Under the pieces are notes generated by a model. The model was given only the letters and a program-made list of their open reading frames with translations. It did not search any database and was not told where the DNA came from. 49,827 bases of DNA from Flavobacteriaceae bacterium. GTDB lineage: Bacteria > Bacteroidota > Bacteroidia > Flavobacteriales > Flavobacteriaceae. Position numbers and translations under genes: made by a program. Location: the NCBI GenBank assembly GCA_030835845.1, contig JAUROD010000006.1, positions 1-49,827 of the forward strand, given 5' to 3'. Of this stretch, positions 1 through 8,446 are shown in pieces (the first letter of the stretch is position 1; each line of letters begins with the position of its first letter).

Positions 1-842
1 GTGCGTAATAGTTGAATAAATTCAACCTCTAAAGTATGACCGTAAAGGTCACCACTAAAGTCAAACAAATGCACCTCAATATTGCGCTGTTTCCCCTCAA
101 CAGTTGGTCTAAAACCAATATTCATCATCCCATATATACGGGTGTTTTGAATCGATGTTTGAATAAAATAAACACCATCACGAGGAAGTAATTTATAGTC
201 TTCTTCAATTAGTATGTTTGCCGTAGGAAAATAAATTGTTCGACCCAAACCATTCCCCTCAATAACTTTACCGCTAATTTTAAATGGACGGTGAAGATAT
301 TCGGTTGCTTTTTCAATATCACCATTTTCTAGTGCATTACGAACTTTGGTTGAACTCACATTGACCGATTCAATCTCTTGAGCTTCGATTTTTTCAACTT
401 CAAAATTATAGGTTTCTCCTGCTTGAATTAAATCTTCTACGTTAGCTTCACGGTTCCTACCAAAACGATGATCGTAACCAATTATTAGGTGTTTTAACTT
501 AAATTTTTCTACCAAAACATCACGGATAAACTTCGAAGAAGATTGTCTTGAAAAACTTTTTGAAAATGGATGAATAACAAGTACATCAACTCCTAAGGAG
601 GCTAATATTTTTTTCTTTTCCTCCAAGGTATCAATCAAGCGAATATCGCTGTCTGGTTGTAAGACCATTCTTGGATGAGGAAAAAAAGTAAGAACAACAG
701 CTAGTAAATTTTTGTCTTTTGCAGAGCTTACAAGTCGTTGGATTATTTTACGGTGACCTAAATGGACACCATCAAATGTTCCAATTGTTAGAGAACATGC
801 CTGAGTTAAGGTATAATTTTTTATATTTGAGACGACCTCCAC
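1..842 (-). CDS. ribF: Bifunctional riboflavin kinase / FMN adenylyltransferase, C-terminus cut by window edge
   Basis: Makes FMN from riboflavin and then FAD, in the cytoplasm. The adenylyltransferase domain comes first: GTFDGVHLGHRK near residues 20-31 is its nucleotide-binding motif, and SSTKVRNAL lies near residue 160. The riboflavin kinase domain follows, with GLGRTIYFPTANI and GFRPTVEGKQRNIEVHLFDF. About 280 codons are visible of a usual ~310, so only the extreme C-terminus is missing. The start must be GTG at 842-840: an in-frame TAA lies directly upstream and there is no ATG before the first conserved motif. It diverges from the metalloprotease gene across about 90 bp. Family assignment is secure; the start is inferred. 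Confidence 0.93.
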   Translation of the reverse strand, partial: MEVVSNIKNYTLTQACSLTIGTFDGVHLGHRKIIQRLVSSAKDKNLLAVVLTFFPHPRMVLQPDSDIRLIDTLEEKKKILASLGVDVLVIHPFSKSFSRQSSSKFIRDVLVEKFKLKHLIIGYDHRFGRNREANVEDLIQAGETYNFEVEKIEAQEIESVNVSSTKVRNALENGDIEKATEYLHRPFKISGKVIEGNGLGRTIYFPTANILIEEDYKLLPRDGVYFIQTSIQNTRIYGMMNIGFRPTVEGKQRNIEVHLFDFSGDLYGHTLEVEFIQLLR

Positions 843-933
843 TTAATAAAGATGAAATTTTATTGTTAGGTAAAAGTAGGATTTTCGTTAATACTTTGCC
901 ATTTTTACTGGAGTTAATTAATATTTTATTCAT

Positions 934-3900
934 TTGAGAGTCCTATTTTTTACTTTATTCTTTTTGTGTTCGTTAGGAATTCATGCACAGCAATATTGGG
1001 ATATACAGTCACAAGCAAAATTTAATAAATCAGATTTTTCTACACTGGATGATTACGAAAAAGTCACACACTTGTCCCTTGATTTAACTTCAATACGAAA
1101 ATCGATCGCTTTGCCATCTGAAAGAAGTATTTCAAAAGCAAAAGATATTGTCTTATATTTTCCCAATGAAAACAATGAATTGGAAGCATTTCAACTTCAG
1201 CCTGTTCAAGTAATGTCTGAGGAAGTCGCTTTAGCGCATCCAAATATTCAAACGTTTCGTGGTTTTAGTGTAAAAAGAAAAGTGGTAAGCCTACGGATTA
1301 CGGTTTCTCCTCAAGGAGTTAGTGGGATGTTTAGATTTCCCAACGGACTCTATTTTTTACAACCAGAAAGACATTCTAAAAAAGATCATATTTTTTACAA
1401 ACGACGTCAGGGAATGTATGAAGATTATGAGCGATTGGCTTGTAAGACTCCATCAGATAAAGTCAATATAGATTTCCAACAACCAGCTACTTCACGATCT
1501 GCCAATGGGCCACCTACTTTACGAACCTATCGATTTGCAGTCACAGGGTCTGCAGAATATACTGCTTTATGGGGTGACGATGATGACACAAATGGAACAA
1601 ATAGTGAAGATGCATTTGCTGCCGTAATTAGTACGGTTAATAGACTGAACGAAGTATTGGAGGTTGATATTTCTACTCGCTTTGTAGTTGTGACCGATGA
1701 AAACTATATGTATACAGATTCTCAAACAGATCCATTTACGGATGATTTAAATCAAGAAACACAAGATTTATTCACAAATGAATTAGGAGCTGAAAATTAT
1801 GATATTGGGCACTTATTTAATGTCGGATCACCCAATGGTAATGCAGGTGCAATTGGATCAGTATGTCGGGATAATCTAAAAGGAGGAGCTTTTTCGACAC
1901 ATTCATTTGAATCAACTAACGGCAGTCCAGGTACTTTTTTAAATGATTATTTCGATATTGATTTTGTGGCACACGAAGTTGGACATCAACTTGGGTCTTA
2001 TCATACTTTTTCTCATGAAGAAGAATTTACAGGAGTTAATAGTGAGCCTGGAAGTGGATCAACCATAATGTCTTATGCTGGAATTGTTGGAGGACAAAAT
2101 TCACAACGTCACAGTGACCCATACTTTCATTTTCATAGTATTCAACTCATTGAAAATTACCTTGATTCAACTTCATGTGGTGTCTTAACTGAAGTAGAAA
2201 ATAATTTTCCAGAGGTTAATGCAGGATCAGATTATTTTATTCCCAAAGGAACTCCATATTTACTCACAGCAACTGCAAATGATGTGGACGGAGATGTAAT
2301 CACTTACTGTTGGGAGCAATTAGATTCTGGTAGGGTATTGTCTTCTAGTTTTGGTCCTGATTTAATTCTTGGAAGCACAAACCGTTCTTTACCACCTGGA
2401 CCAAGTCCATATCGTATGATCCCCCGACTTTCAAGTGTATTAAATGGTCAATTGACACAAACTAACCCTGGTCTTAATGACAATTGGGAATCAGTTTCCA
2501 ATGTCGGAAGAACAATTGAGTGGGGAGTTACTGTTCGAGATAGAAATCAAGAAACTCCAAATGGGGTAGGCTTTGCCACACAAGATAGACTCACACTAAC
2601 AGTGGCTGAGAACAGCAGCGCATTTGAAATAATTTCCCAAGCTGAAACTGGTATTATTTGGAAAACAGGTGGAAATGAAATTATTGAATGGAACGTTGGA
2701 AACACCAATATTGCTCCTATAAACACAGAAGCAGTTTCTATTTACTTATCTCTTGACGGAGGACTAAATTTTGATTACTTACTTGCTGAAAATATTCCCA
2801 ACTCAGGAAAAACAACCATTGTAGTTCCAGAGAATTTAGAAACGACAGAAGCACGATTAAAAATAGTGCCTGTAGGGAATATCTACTTTTCCGTTAACAC
2901 TGTAAATTTTGAAATTCAAACACGTTCTTTTGCTGTAACTTTTAACGAAGTTGATAAAACAAGTTGCCAATCCACGACAATATCATACACCTATAAACTC
3001 AATGTTTTTGGTGCGGTTACATTTCCAGTATCACTATCGGTTACTGACTTACCAGAAGCTGTTCAAGCTGAATTGTCTGTTTCTGAGTTTACTGCTGACC
3101 AGCAAACAGGTACCTTACTTATTAACTCCAACGGAAATAAAGGATTCAATTCTTCTACGCTTGTAGCTACATCGGGGCAGCTTACTGAGACCCAAACATT
3201 CTACAATCAGTTTTTTACCTTCCCAATTCCAATCCCAACTTTACTAAGTCCAAACAATGCTGCAGAAGAAATATTCAAACGCGTCATGTTTTCATGGGAG
3301 GAAGTAATTGAAGCTGACACCTATATTTTTCAACTCAGTGAATCATCTGATTTTTCTTTTCTCTTGGTAAATCAAGAACTTCAATCGAATCAATTTGATT
3401 ACAGTGAATTAGAAGGCAGTAAAACCTATTATTGGCGAGTGAAAAGTAAAAACGAATGTGGAGAAAGTGATTTTAGTGAGTCAAGGCAGTTTGCTACTGG
3501 ATATATATCGTGCAATTCTTATACAACTCAAAATCTTCCTCGAGTTATTTCTGATTCAGTCAATGATAATCCTGAAACGACACAATTTACATTCAATGTT
3601 GTCGATGCAATTCCAATTGCAGATTTAGACGTGAAAGTAAATATAGCTCATCCTTTTGTGAGTGATCTCACACTTGTCTTAGTTAGTCCAAACAACGAAC
3701 AGTTTATTCTTTCTGATCAAATTGGAGGAGCTTCAAATGATTACCAAAATACAGTATTTGACAATGAAGCAGAAACTCGTATCAATCAAGGAAATGCACC
3801 TTTTACAGGCAGCTTTAAGCCTGTTAATGACTTTTCTTCCTTGTATGGAACTGTAGCTAGTGGGACTTGGAAGATTTTAATTACTGATAACTATTCTCAA

Positions 3901-4794
3901 GATCAAGGAACGCTTGAGTCAGTCGAACTATTGATGTGTTTGGAGGGTGAAATTTTACAAAATGACGATTTTGATTTCTTCCCAAATATTTCAGACAATT
4001 GTCCCTATATTACAAATCCTGATCAATTAGATACGGACCAAGATGGTCAGGGAGATGTGTGTGATATAGACTCTGAACTCAACTTTGTCTTATCCAAATC
4101 AGATGAAAGTTGTATTACTCAAAACAATGGGTTGATTCGTATCAGCGCTACTGCAAATTACTCCTATGATACTCAAATTACAGGACCAAACGGGTTTGTG
4201 AGAAACACGAGTTTTGAATGGAATTCACCTTTGCTTGTAGATAATCTTCAAAATGGAGATTATTTAATTTGCATTACAACCCCTTATTTAGAGGGGTTTG
4301 AGCGTTGTTTTAGTACTACAATTTCAGAGCCTGATCAATTGACTGTTTCTGCCCAATTGAATACCGAAAAGACAGAAGCTATACTCGATTTAGATGGAAG
4401 TCAGAGTTATCAAGTTGAGGTCAATGGAAAAGTAGAAGTCACTCGATCTTCTCAGAAAATAGTCAGTTTGAAAAACGGTTTAAATATTGTTCGTGTTTAT
4501 ACAGAATTGAGTTGTCAAGGAGTTTATGAGGAATTTATTTATGTTAATAAACCTTCTACATTTTATCCAAATCCTGCTAGAGAGCAGTTGAATGTTCTTG
4601 TTGGAGGAGTTGAAAATTCAGGATATATTGATGGGTACGATTTAAATGGAAACTTTTTATTTGGACAAGAATTTAACTTTAACGGAAATGACAGACGCGT
4701 CGTTATTGATGTAAGCAAACTTTCCACAGGAAACTATATTTTAAAAATTAATACTGCAAACCTTGCAAAAACAGTCAAGTTTATAAAACAATGA
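934..4794 (+). CDS. Secreted multidomain reprolysin-like zinc metalloprotease with T9SS sorting domain
   Basis: A secreted or surface-attached protease, 1286 residues. Domains in order: signal peptide (about 1-18, ending in HAQ); propeptide-like region; catalytic domain with the metzincin zinc motif HEVGHQLGSYH at 347-357 and a Met-turn TIMSYAG near 377-383; an FN3-like domain near 770-855; a proprotein-convertase P-domain near 875-1005 ending in LLMCLE; a thrombospondin type-3-like calcium motif (DNCPYITNPDQLDTDQDGQG, about 1021); and a C-terminal type A sorting domain from FYPNPAREQLNV (about 1209). The last should direct export by T9SS. The start is TTG at 934; an in-frame TAA lies upstream at 919 and no ATG fits the signal peptide. 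The next gene overlaps by 4 bases (ATGA), which suggests translational coupling. Substrate unknown. Confidence 0.92.
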   Translation: MRVLFFTLFFLCSLGIHAQQYWDIQSQAKFNKSDFSTLDDYEKVTHLSLDLTSIRKSIALPSERSISKAKDIVLYFPNENNELEAFQLQPVQVMSEEVALAHPNIQTFRGFSVKRKVVSLRITVSPQGVSGMFRFPNGLYFLQPERHSKKDHIFYKRRQGMYEDYERLACKTPSDKVNIDFQQPATSRSANGPPTLRTYRFAVTGSAEYTALWGDDDDTNGTNSEDAFAAVISTVNRLNEVLEVDISTRFVVVTDENYMYTDSQTDPFTDDLNQETQDLFTNELGAENYDIGHLFNVGSPNGNAGAIGSVCRDNLKGGAFSTHSFESTNGSPGTFLNDYFDIDFVAHEVGHQLGSYHTFSHEEEFTGVNSEPGSGSTIMSYAGIVGGQNSQRHSDPYFHFHSIQLIENYLDSTSCGVLTEVENNFPEVNAGSDYFIPKGTPYLLTATANDVDGDVITYCWEQLDSGRVLSSSFGPDLILGSTNRSLPPGPSPYRMIPRLSSVLNGQLTQTNPGLNDNWESVSNVGRTIEWGVTVRDRNQETPNGVGFATQDRLTLTVAENSSAFEIISQAETGIIWKTGGNEIIEWNVGNTNIAPINTEAVSIYLSLDGGLNFDYLLAENIPNSGKTTIVVPENLETTEARLKIVPVGNIYFSVNTVNFEIQTRSFAVTFNEVDKTSCQSTTISYTYKLNVFGAVTFPVSLSVTDLPEAVQAELSVSEFTADQQTGTLLINSNGNKGFNSSTLVATSGQLTETQTFYNQFFTFPIPIPTLLSPNNAAEEIFKRVMFSWEEVIEADTYIFQLSESSDFSFLLVNQELQSNQFDYSELEGSKTYYWRVKSKNECGESDFSESRQFATGYISCNSYTTQNLPRVISDSVNDNPETTQFTFNVVDAIPIADLDVKVNIAHPFVSDLTLVLVSPNNEQFILSDQIGGASNDYQNTVFDNEAETRINQGNAPFTGSFKPVNDFSSLYGTVASGTWKILITDNYSQDQGTLESVELLMCLEGEILQNDDFDFFPNISDNCPYITNPDQLDTDQDGQGDVCDIDSELNFVLSKSDESCITQNNGLIRISATANYSYDTQITGPNGFVRNTSFEWNSPLLVDNLQNGDYLICITTPYLEGFERCFSTTISEPDQLTVSAQLNTEKTEAILDLDGSQSYQVEVNGKVEVTRSSQKIVSLKNGLNIVRVYTELSCQGVYEEFIYVNKPSTFYPNPAREQLNVLVGGVENSGYIDGYDLNGNFLFGQEFNFNGNDRRVVIDVSKLSTGNYILKINTANLAKTVKFIKQ

Positions 4795-5471
4795 GAAAAT
4801 TACTGACAATCTCTAGCCTTGTGATTGCACTTTTGTCAATTGGATGTAAGCCTCCAATTCCACCACCAGCAGCCGCTATACTTCAATTACCAGCCGACAA
4901 CACTACTTGTCTTGATGGTTTGGTTACGGCAGAAAAATCTTCTATAAACTTTAGTTGGTTTGAAGCGGCAAATACAGACTCTTACCTTGTTGTGGTTCAA
5001 AATGAAGAAACAAGGGCGATGACTCAAAAAACAGTTGAACAAAATACACAGGCAAATTTATCACTTGATAGGGGGTTTCCTTATTCGTGGTGGGTAATCA
5101 CTAGTTCTATTGCTAGCTCAGAGCAAACAAAAAGTGCAGTAAATGCATTTTATTTAGAAGGAGATCAACAATTGTATTTCATTCCTTTTCCGGCAAAATT
5201 GATTTATCCTCCTAACAATTCTATTGTCTCTCGTGAGAATGGTCAAATTCAATTGATTTGGTCGGGTACTGACTTAGACAATGACATTGAAAAATTTGAA
5301 TTGTTTTTCGGTGACACTGCCGATCAGTTGAACTTAATTACCCAAGGACAAACCACCACCTATTTTATCGATGTAGAGACTTTAAGCACTTACTATTGGA
5401 TGGTTAGGACTACGGATAGTCAGGGAAATATTTCAGAATCGAATATATCCTACTTTCAAACGGTCAATTAA
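4791..5471 (+). CDS. Lipoprotein with FN3-like domains, coupled to the metalloprotease
   Basis: A 226-residue protein with a lipoprotein signal peptide: LLSIGC puts the lipidated cysteine at residue 19, followed by a proline-rich linker (KPPIPPPAAA). The rest looks like two immunoglobulin/FN3-type beta-sandwich domains, about 35-125 and 135-226. Both show the pattern 'W...D...Y.....' and end in a YYW or YSW strand (SWWVITSS, STYYWMVRTTDSQG). No catalytic motif is visible. Its ATG overlaps the stop of the protease gene, so the two are probably made together. The protease carries a related FN3-like segment, so this may be an accessory or surface-anchoring partner, but that is inference. Confidence 0.8.
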   Translation: MRKLLTISSLVIALLSIGCKPPIPPPAAAILQLPADNTTCLDGLVTAEKSSINFSWFEAANTDSYLVVVQNEETRAMTQKTVEQNTQANLSLDRGFPYSWWVITSSIASSEQTKSAVNAFYLEGDQQLYFIPFPAKLIYPPNNSIVSRENGQIQLIWSGTDLDNDIEKFELFFGDTADQLNLITQGQTTTYFIDVETLSTYYWMVRTTDSQGNISESNISYFQTVN

Positions 5472-5473
5472 TT

Positions 5474-6094
5474 TTATTTTCCGTTAAAGGCATTCATCGT
5501 TTCAACAGCTCCGCTGCTGACAAAAGAATAGATCATCTCTTGCAGTAGATCAAGTCTTTTTTCGAGTAGTGCTTTTTCGTCATTTGACCATTTTCCTAAA
5601 ACAAAATCAACGGTGTCAAACCCTTTATTTTCTAAGTGAATTCCAAAACGTAATCGTGGATAGTTACTGGTATTAAGTTGAGCTTGGATGTCTTTCAGTC
5701 CATTGTGACCTCCATCGCTTCCTTTTGTTTTGAGTCGAAGTGTACCAAATGGTAAATTCAAATCATCTGTAATGATAAGAATATTCTGCAACGGGATATT
5801 TTCCTTTAGCGCCCAATAACGAACAGCTTTTCCGCTATTATTCATAAAAGTTGCAGGCTTGAGTAAGAAAAGTGTTTTCCCTTTATGACGTATTTTGGTT
5901 AAAGCGCCATAGCGTAAATCTTCAAAAGAGAGTGATTGTTTTTCTGCAATATGGTCCAATACATCAAACCCAATGTTGTGTCTGGTGTGTTGGTATTCAC
6001 TGCCAATATTACCTAAGCCAACAAGTAAGAATTTTTGCAAATCTCCTGTTTTTGAATTCTGTTTAAAATTAAACAAGCATTTTAATATTCCCAT
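5474..6094 (-). CDS. pth: Peptidyl-tRNA hydrolase
   Basis: Releases tRNA from peptidyl-tRNA that has dropped off ribosomes; cytoplasmic. The family core is complete: LLVGLGNIG with the binding Asn at 29, YQHTRHNIGFDVLD with catalytic His39, KPATFMNNSG near 85, and DDLNLPFGTLRLKTKGSDGG near 112. A roughly 20-residue N-terminal extension precedes the core; similar extensions occur in other Flavobacteriaceae, so I keep the first ATG. It is the last gene of prs-rplY-pth, but a strong terminator separates it from rplY, so it may depend on readthrough or its own promoter. Its stop lies 2 bases from that of the convergent lipoprotein gene. Confidence 0.95.
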   Translation of the reverse strand: MGILKCLFNFKQNSKTGDLQKFLLVGLGNIGSEYQHTRHNIGFDVLDHIAEKQSLSFEDLRYGALTKIRHKGKTLFLLKPATFMNNSGKAVRYWALKENIPLQNILIITDDLNLPFGTLRLKTKGSDGGHNGLKDIQAQLNTSNYPRLRFGIHLENKGFDTVDFVLGKWSNDEKALLEKRLDLLQEMIYSFVSSGAVETMNAFNGK

Positions 6095-6111
6095 GACGAA
6101 CTAAAAATAAA

Positions 6112-6146
6112 AAAAAGCATTTGGAGTTGTCCCACAAATGCTTTTT
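6112..6146 (-). terminator. Rho-independent terminator between rplY and pth
   Basis: A 12-bp perfect stem (6112-6123 with 6135-6146, core AGCATTTG/CAAATGCT) and an 11-base loop. The flanks supply a U-tract in either direction; in the rplY direction the transcript continues TTTTTATTTTT. It lies upstream of pth and downstream of rplY, so it should end or attenuate the prs-rplY message. Confidence 0.85.
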
Positions 6147-6168
6147 AATTCGTCAGAAGCAATAAAAT

Positions 6169-6801
6169 TTATTCTGCTGCTGTTTCTTCGGTGTTGTCAT
6201 CACCACCTTCTTGATCGGTATCCAATTCAACTTGCTCTACTGAATCTTTCATTGATGCTCTAGAAGTTTTCACTTGGCAAACAACAGTGTTGTCTGGGTG
6301 AAGAAGAGTATAGTCATCAGACTGTAATTCTTTTGTATACAATTTATTCCCTAATTTCAATCCAGAAATATTAGCGACAATCATATCAGGAAGATTTCCT
6401 GGAAGTGCACGAACACGTAATTTACGTTTATTCAAAATTAGCGTACCACCACTATTTAATACACCAGGAGCAGCTCCTTCAACTTGAACTGGGATGTTCA
6501 TGGAAATTTCTTTACCCTCATTTAGCTGGTAAAAGTCCACGTGAAGAATTGAATCACTCACTGGGTGAAACTGAATGTCTTGTATAACGGCATTGTAGTC
6601 TCCGTCTTCAAGTTTAATCACTACGGTGTGTGCATTTGGTGTGTACACAAGTTTGCTGAAATCAAGTTCTTTCGCTGCGAAATGTAATGGCTCATTTTCA
6701 CCATACAAAACACAGGGAACCATATCAGCATTACGTAAGGCTTTAGTTGACTTCTTGCCTACGATTTCTCTTTTCGATCCTTTAATTGTAATAGATTTCA
6801 T
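6169..6801 (-). CDS. rplY: Large-subunit ribosomal protein bL25 (Ctc-type, long form)
   Basis: Binds 5S rRNA in the large ribosomal subunit. At 210 residues it is the long Ctc/TL5 form: the N-terminal L25 domain (about 1-90, with [14 protein letters not shown] and [20 protein letters not shown]) is followed by the C-terminal beta domain (about 95-185, with [17 protein letters not shown] and [16 protein letters not shown]). The acidic tail ends in Asp/Glu. It lies 7 bases downstream of prs, so the two are co-transcribed, and a strong hairpin follows it. The prs-rplY-pth order is common in Bacteroidota. Confidence 0.96.
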   Translation of the reverse strand: MKSITIKGSKREIVGKKSTKALRNADMVPCVLYGENEPLHFAAKELDFSKLVYTPNAHTVVIKLEDGDYNAVIQDIQFHPVSDSILHVDFYQLNEGKEISMNIPVQVEGAAPGVLNSGGTLILNKRKLRVRALPGNLPDMIVANISGLKLGNKLYTKELQSDDYTLLHPDNTVVCQVKTSRASMKDSVEQVELDTDQEGGDDNTEETAAE

Positions 6802-6808
6802 TGTTTAT

Positions 6809-7738
6809 TTAATTGATAAAGTTTTCGTGAATAGATTTGTTGAGGTGAACATTTTGCATCGTTGAAGCAAATAATTCATCACAGCTCAACACTTTGATTT
6901 TGGGGTTCGTCTTTGTTTGTGGAATTGTATCAGTAATGATAAGCTCTTCCAAGAGTGAATTTTCAATTCGTTCGTGTGCGTTTCCAGATAAAATACCGTG
7001 GGTACAAATTGCACGAACTGATTTTGCACCTCGCTGAATCATCAACTCTGCTGCTTTGGTTAATGTTCCGGCAGTATCTACCATGTCATCTACCAACACC
7101 ACATTTTTTCCTTCTACCTCACCGATCAATTCCATATGGGAAATGACATTTGCTTTTTGGCGTTGTTTGTAACAAATAACCACATCGCTTTTCAAAAACT
7201 TTGAATAGGCATAGGCTCTTTTTGAACCACCCATATCAGGTGAAGCAATGGTTAAATTATCCAAATTCATTTTTTCTAAATGAGGAACAAAAATGGTTGA
7301 AGCAAAAAGGTGATCAACAGGTTTTTCGAAAAACCCTTGAATTTGATCTGCATGTAAATCCATAGTAATAATTCGTGTGGCACCAGCAGTTTCTAATATT
7401 TTTGCAATCATTTTAGCTCCTATTGGAACTCGAGGCTTATCTTTTCTGTCTTGACGTGCCCAACCAAAATAAGGAATAACGGCAGTAATGTGTCTAGCTG
7501 AAGCTCGTTTTGCAGCATCTAGCATCAACAACATTTCCATCAGATTATTCGAACTTGGATGGGTAGAACCTATAATAAATACGCGGGAGCCTCGAACAGA
7601 TTCTTCAAATGAAGGTTGAAATTCTCCGTCACTGTAACGTGAAAAAGCAACCTTACCCATAGGAATACCGAAGTGTTTCGCGATACGTTGTGCTAATTCT
7701 TCACTCTGTGTACAACTAAATATTTTCGCTTCTGTCAT
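6809..7738 (-). CDS. prs: Ribose-phosphate pyrophosphokinase (PRPP synthase)
   Basis: Makes PRPP from ribose-5-phosphate and ATP for purine, pyrimidine, histidine, tryptophan and NAD synthesis. Its 309 residues are typical of class I. Visible motifs: SRYSDGEFQPSFEESVRG (flexible N-terminal substrate loop), PYFGWARQDRKDKPR near 95-109 (ATP loop), ITMDLHADQIQGFF near 128, and the PRPP-binding VVLVDDMVDTAGTL near 213-226. The start is ATG. A TAnnTTTG promoter lies about 44 bases upstream, so prs heads the prs-rplY transcript. Confidence 0.97.
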   Translation of the reverse strand: MTEAKIFSCTQSEELAQRIAKHFGIPMGKVAFSRYSDGEFQPSFEESVRGSRVFIIGSTHPSSNNLMEMLLMLDAAKRASARHITAVIPYFGWARQDRKDKPRVPIGAKMIAKILETAGATRIITMDLHADQIQGFFEKPVDHLFASTIFVPHLEKMNLDNLTIASPDMGGSKRAYAYSKFLKSDVVICYKQRQKANVISHMELIGEVEGKNVVLVDDMVDTAGTLTKAAELMIQRGAKSVRAICTHGILSGNAHERIENSLLEELIITDTIPQTKTNPKIKVLSCDELFASTMQNVHLNKSIHENFIN

Positions 7739-7781
7739 GACTTTGTTATTTGTCTAGCTTACCCAATAATTTATAGGACTG

Positions 7782-7789
7782 CAAATGTA
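7782..7789 (-). promoter_or_regulatory. Promoter -7 box of prs
   Basis: TACATTTG on the minus strand is an exact match to the Bacteroidota -7 consensus TAnnTTTG. It would start transcription near 7777, giving prs a leader of about 38 bases. No convincing -33 TTTG is seen. Confidence 0.6.
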
Positions 7790-7852
7790 GGCAATATTTC
7801 GCTTTTTGTCGTTTTATACACTAGGATTTTTAGGCAATATCAATTATTTGAT

Positions 7853-7860
7853 TAATTTTG
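7853..7860 (+). promoter_or_regulatory. Promoter -7 box of tRNA-Leu(CAA)
   Basis: TAATTTTG matches TAnnTTTG and ends 10 bases before the mature tRNA 5' end, so the primary transcript would have a very short 5' leader. Confidence 0.6.
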
Positions 7861-7870
7861 ACCCCACTAT

Positions 7871-7952
7871 GCCTCGGTGGCGGAACTGGTAGACGCGCTG
7901 GATTCAAAATCCAGTTCTTTCGGGAGTGTGGGTTCGATTCCCACCCGAGGTA
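7871..7952 (+). tRNA. tRNA-Leu(CAA)
   Basis: An 82-base cloverleaf. The acceptor GCCTCGG pairs with CCGAGGT (the first pair is G-U), with discriminator A. The anticodon arm CTGGA-TTCAAAA-TCCAG gives anticodon CAA. There is a long class II variable arm and a T-arm GTGGG-TTCGATT-CCCAC. The 3' CCA is not encoded. It reads UUG leucine codons. Confidence 0.96.
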
Positions 7953-7956
7953 CTAA

Positions 7957-7994
7957 AAATCCCTTAACTTCTAACGATTAGAGTTAAGGGATTT
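7957..7994. terminator. Bidirectional terminator after tRNA-Leu / rhodanese gene
   Basis: A long hairpin, AAATCCCTTAACT paired with GTTAAGGGATTT, extended by a TCTAA/TTAGA inner stem with one bulge and a CGA loop. A T-tract (CTTTTTTT) follows on the plus strand and a shorter one on the minus strand. It can end the tRNA from the left and the rhodanese gene from the right. Confidence 0.85.
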
Positions 7995-8016
7995 CTTTTT
8001 TTAAATTTAGCTAATG

Positions 8017-8355
8017 TTACCAATTCATGTAGCCGTTTTTTAAATCATAGATTTCTGTAAATCCCATTTTAGCCATCAAACCAGCGGCACTTTGACTTCG
8101 GTTTCCAGATCGACAATACACATAAACTGCTTCCTCTTTTTTGAGTTTTTCTACTCCCGAACGAAAAGCTGTTTGATTAAAAAAATCCAGATTTATTGCA
8201 TTTTTGATATGACCCATCTGAAATTCTCCAGCTGTACGTACATCCACTAGTTGTATTTTTTTTCCTGCTATTTTGGTCTTGAACTCCTCTCTGCTTAGAC
8301 GATTGATTACATCGTTTGAGGCTTGACTTTTGAATAGTAAATTGAGTAATGACAT
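8017..8355 (-). CDS. Single-domain rhodanese-like sulfurtransferase
   Basis: A small cytoplasmic rhodanese domain of 112 residues. The active-site loop is YCRSGNRS, with the sulfur-carrying Cys near residue 81; LVDVRTAGEFQMGHIKNAINL is the usual N-terminal half and LKNGYMNW the C-terminal end. A longer reading from a TTG at 8379 would add 8 residues, but that TTG is the end of a perfect promoter box (TACCTTTG, 8377-8384), so it would not be on the mRNA; I use the ATG at 8355. It is a single-gene unit ending at the shared terminator. The physiological sulfur donor and acceptor cannot be told from sequence. Confidence 0.88.
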   Translation of the reverse strand: MSLLNLLFKSQASNDVINRLSREEFKTKIAGKKIQLVDVRTAGEFQMGHIKNAINLDFFNQTAFRSGVEKLKKEEAVYVYCRSGNRSQSAAGLMAKMGFTEIYDLKNGYMNW

Positions 8356-8376
8356 AAGTTGTGTTTTTAATTTCCT

Positions 8377-8384
8377 CAAAGGTA
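8377..8384 (-). promoter_or_regulatory. Promoter -7 box that decides the rhodanese start
   Basis: TACCTTTG on the minus strand matches TAnnTTTG exactly. Transcription would begin near 8372, downstream of the TTG at 8379-8377, which excludes that codon as a start and supports the ATG at 8355. Confidence 0.6.
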
Positions 8385-8446
8385 AATCGACTTAGTCACT
8401 TTTTTTGTAACCTATATTACACAACCTTAAATTTGTGGAAAATCAA

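Noticed and set aside
719-937. A 72-codon plus-strand frame in the ribF 5' region
   Set aside because: It overlaps the conserved N-terminus of ribF on the other strand and matches nothing.
7871-7994. tRNA-Leu(CAA) as an integration site of a mobile element
   Set aside because: No integrase gene and no repeated 3' tRNA segment is visible in the flanks; neighbouring genes are ordinary chromosomal genes.
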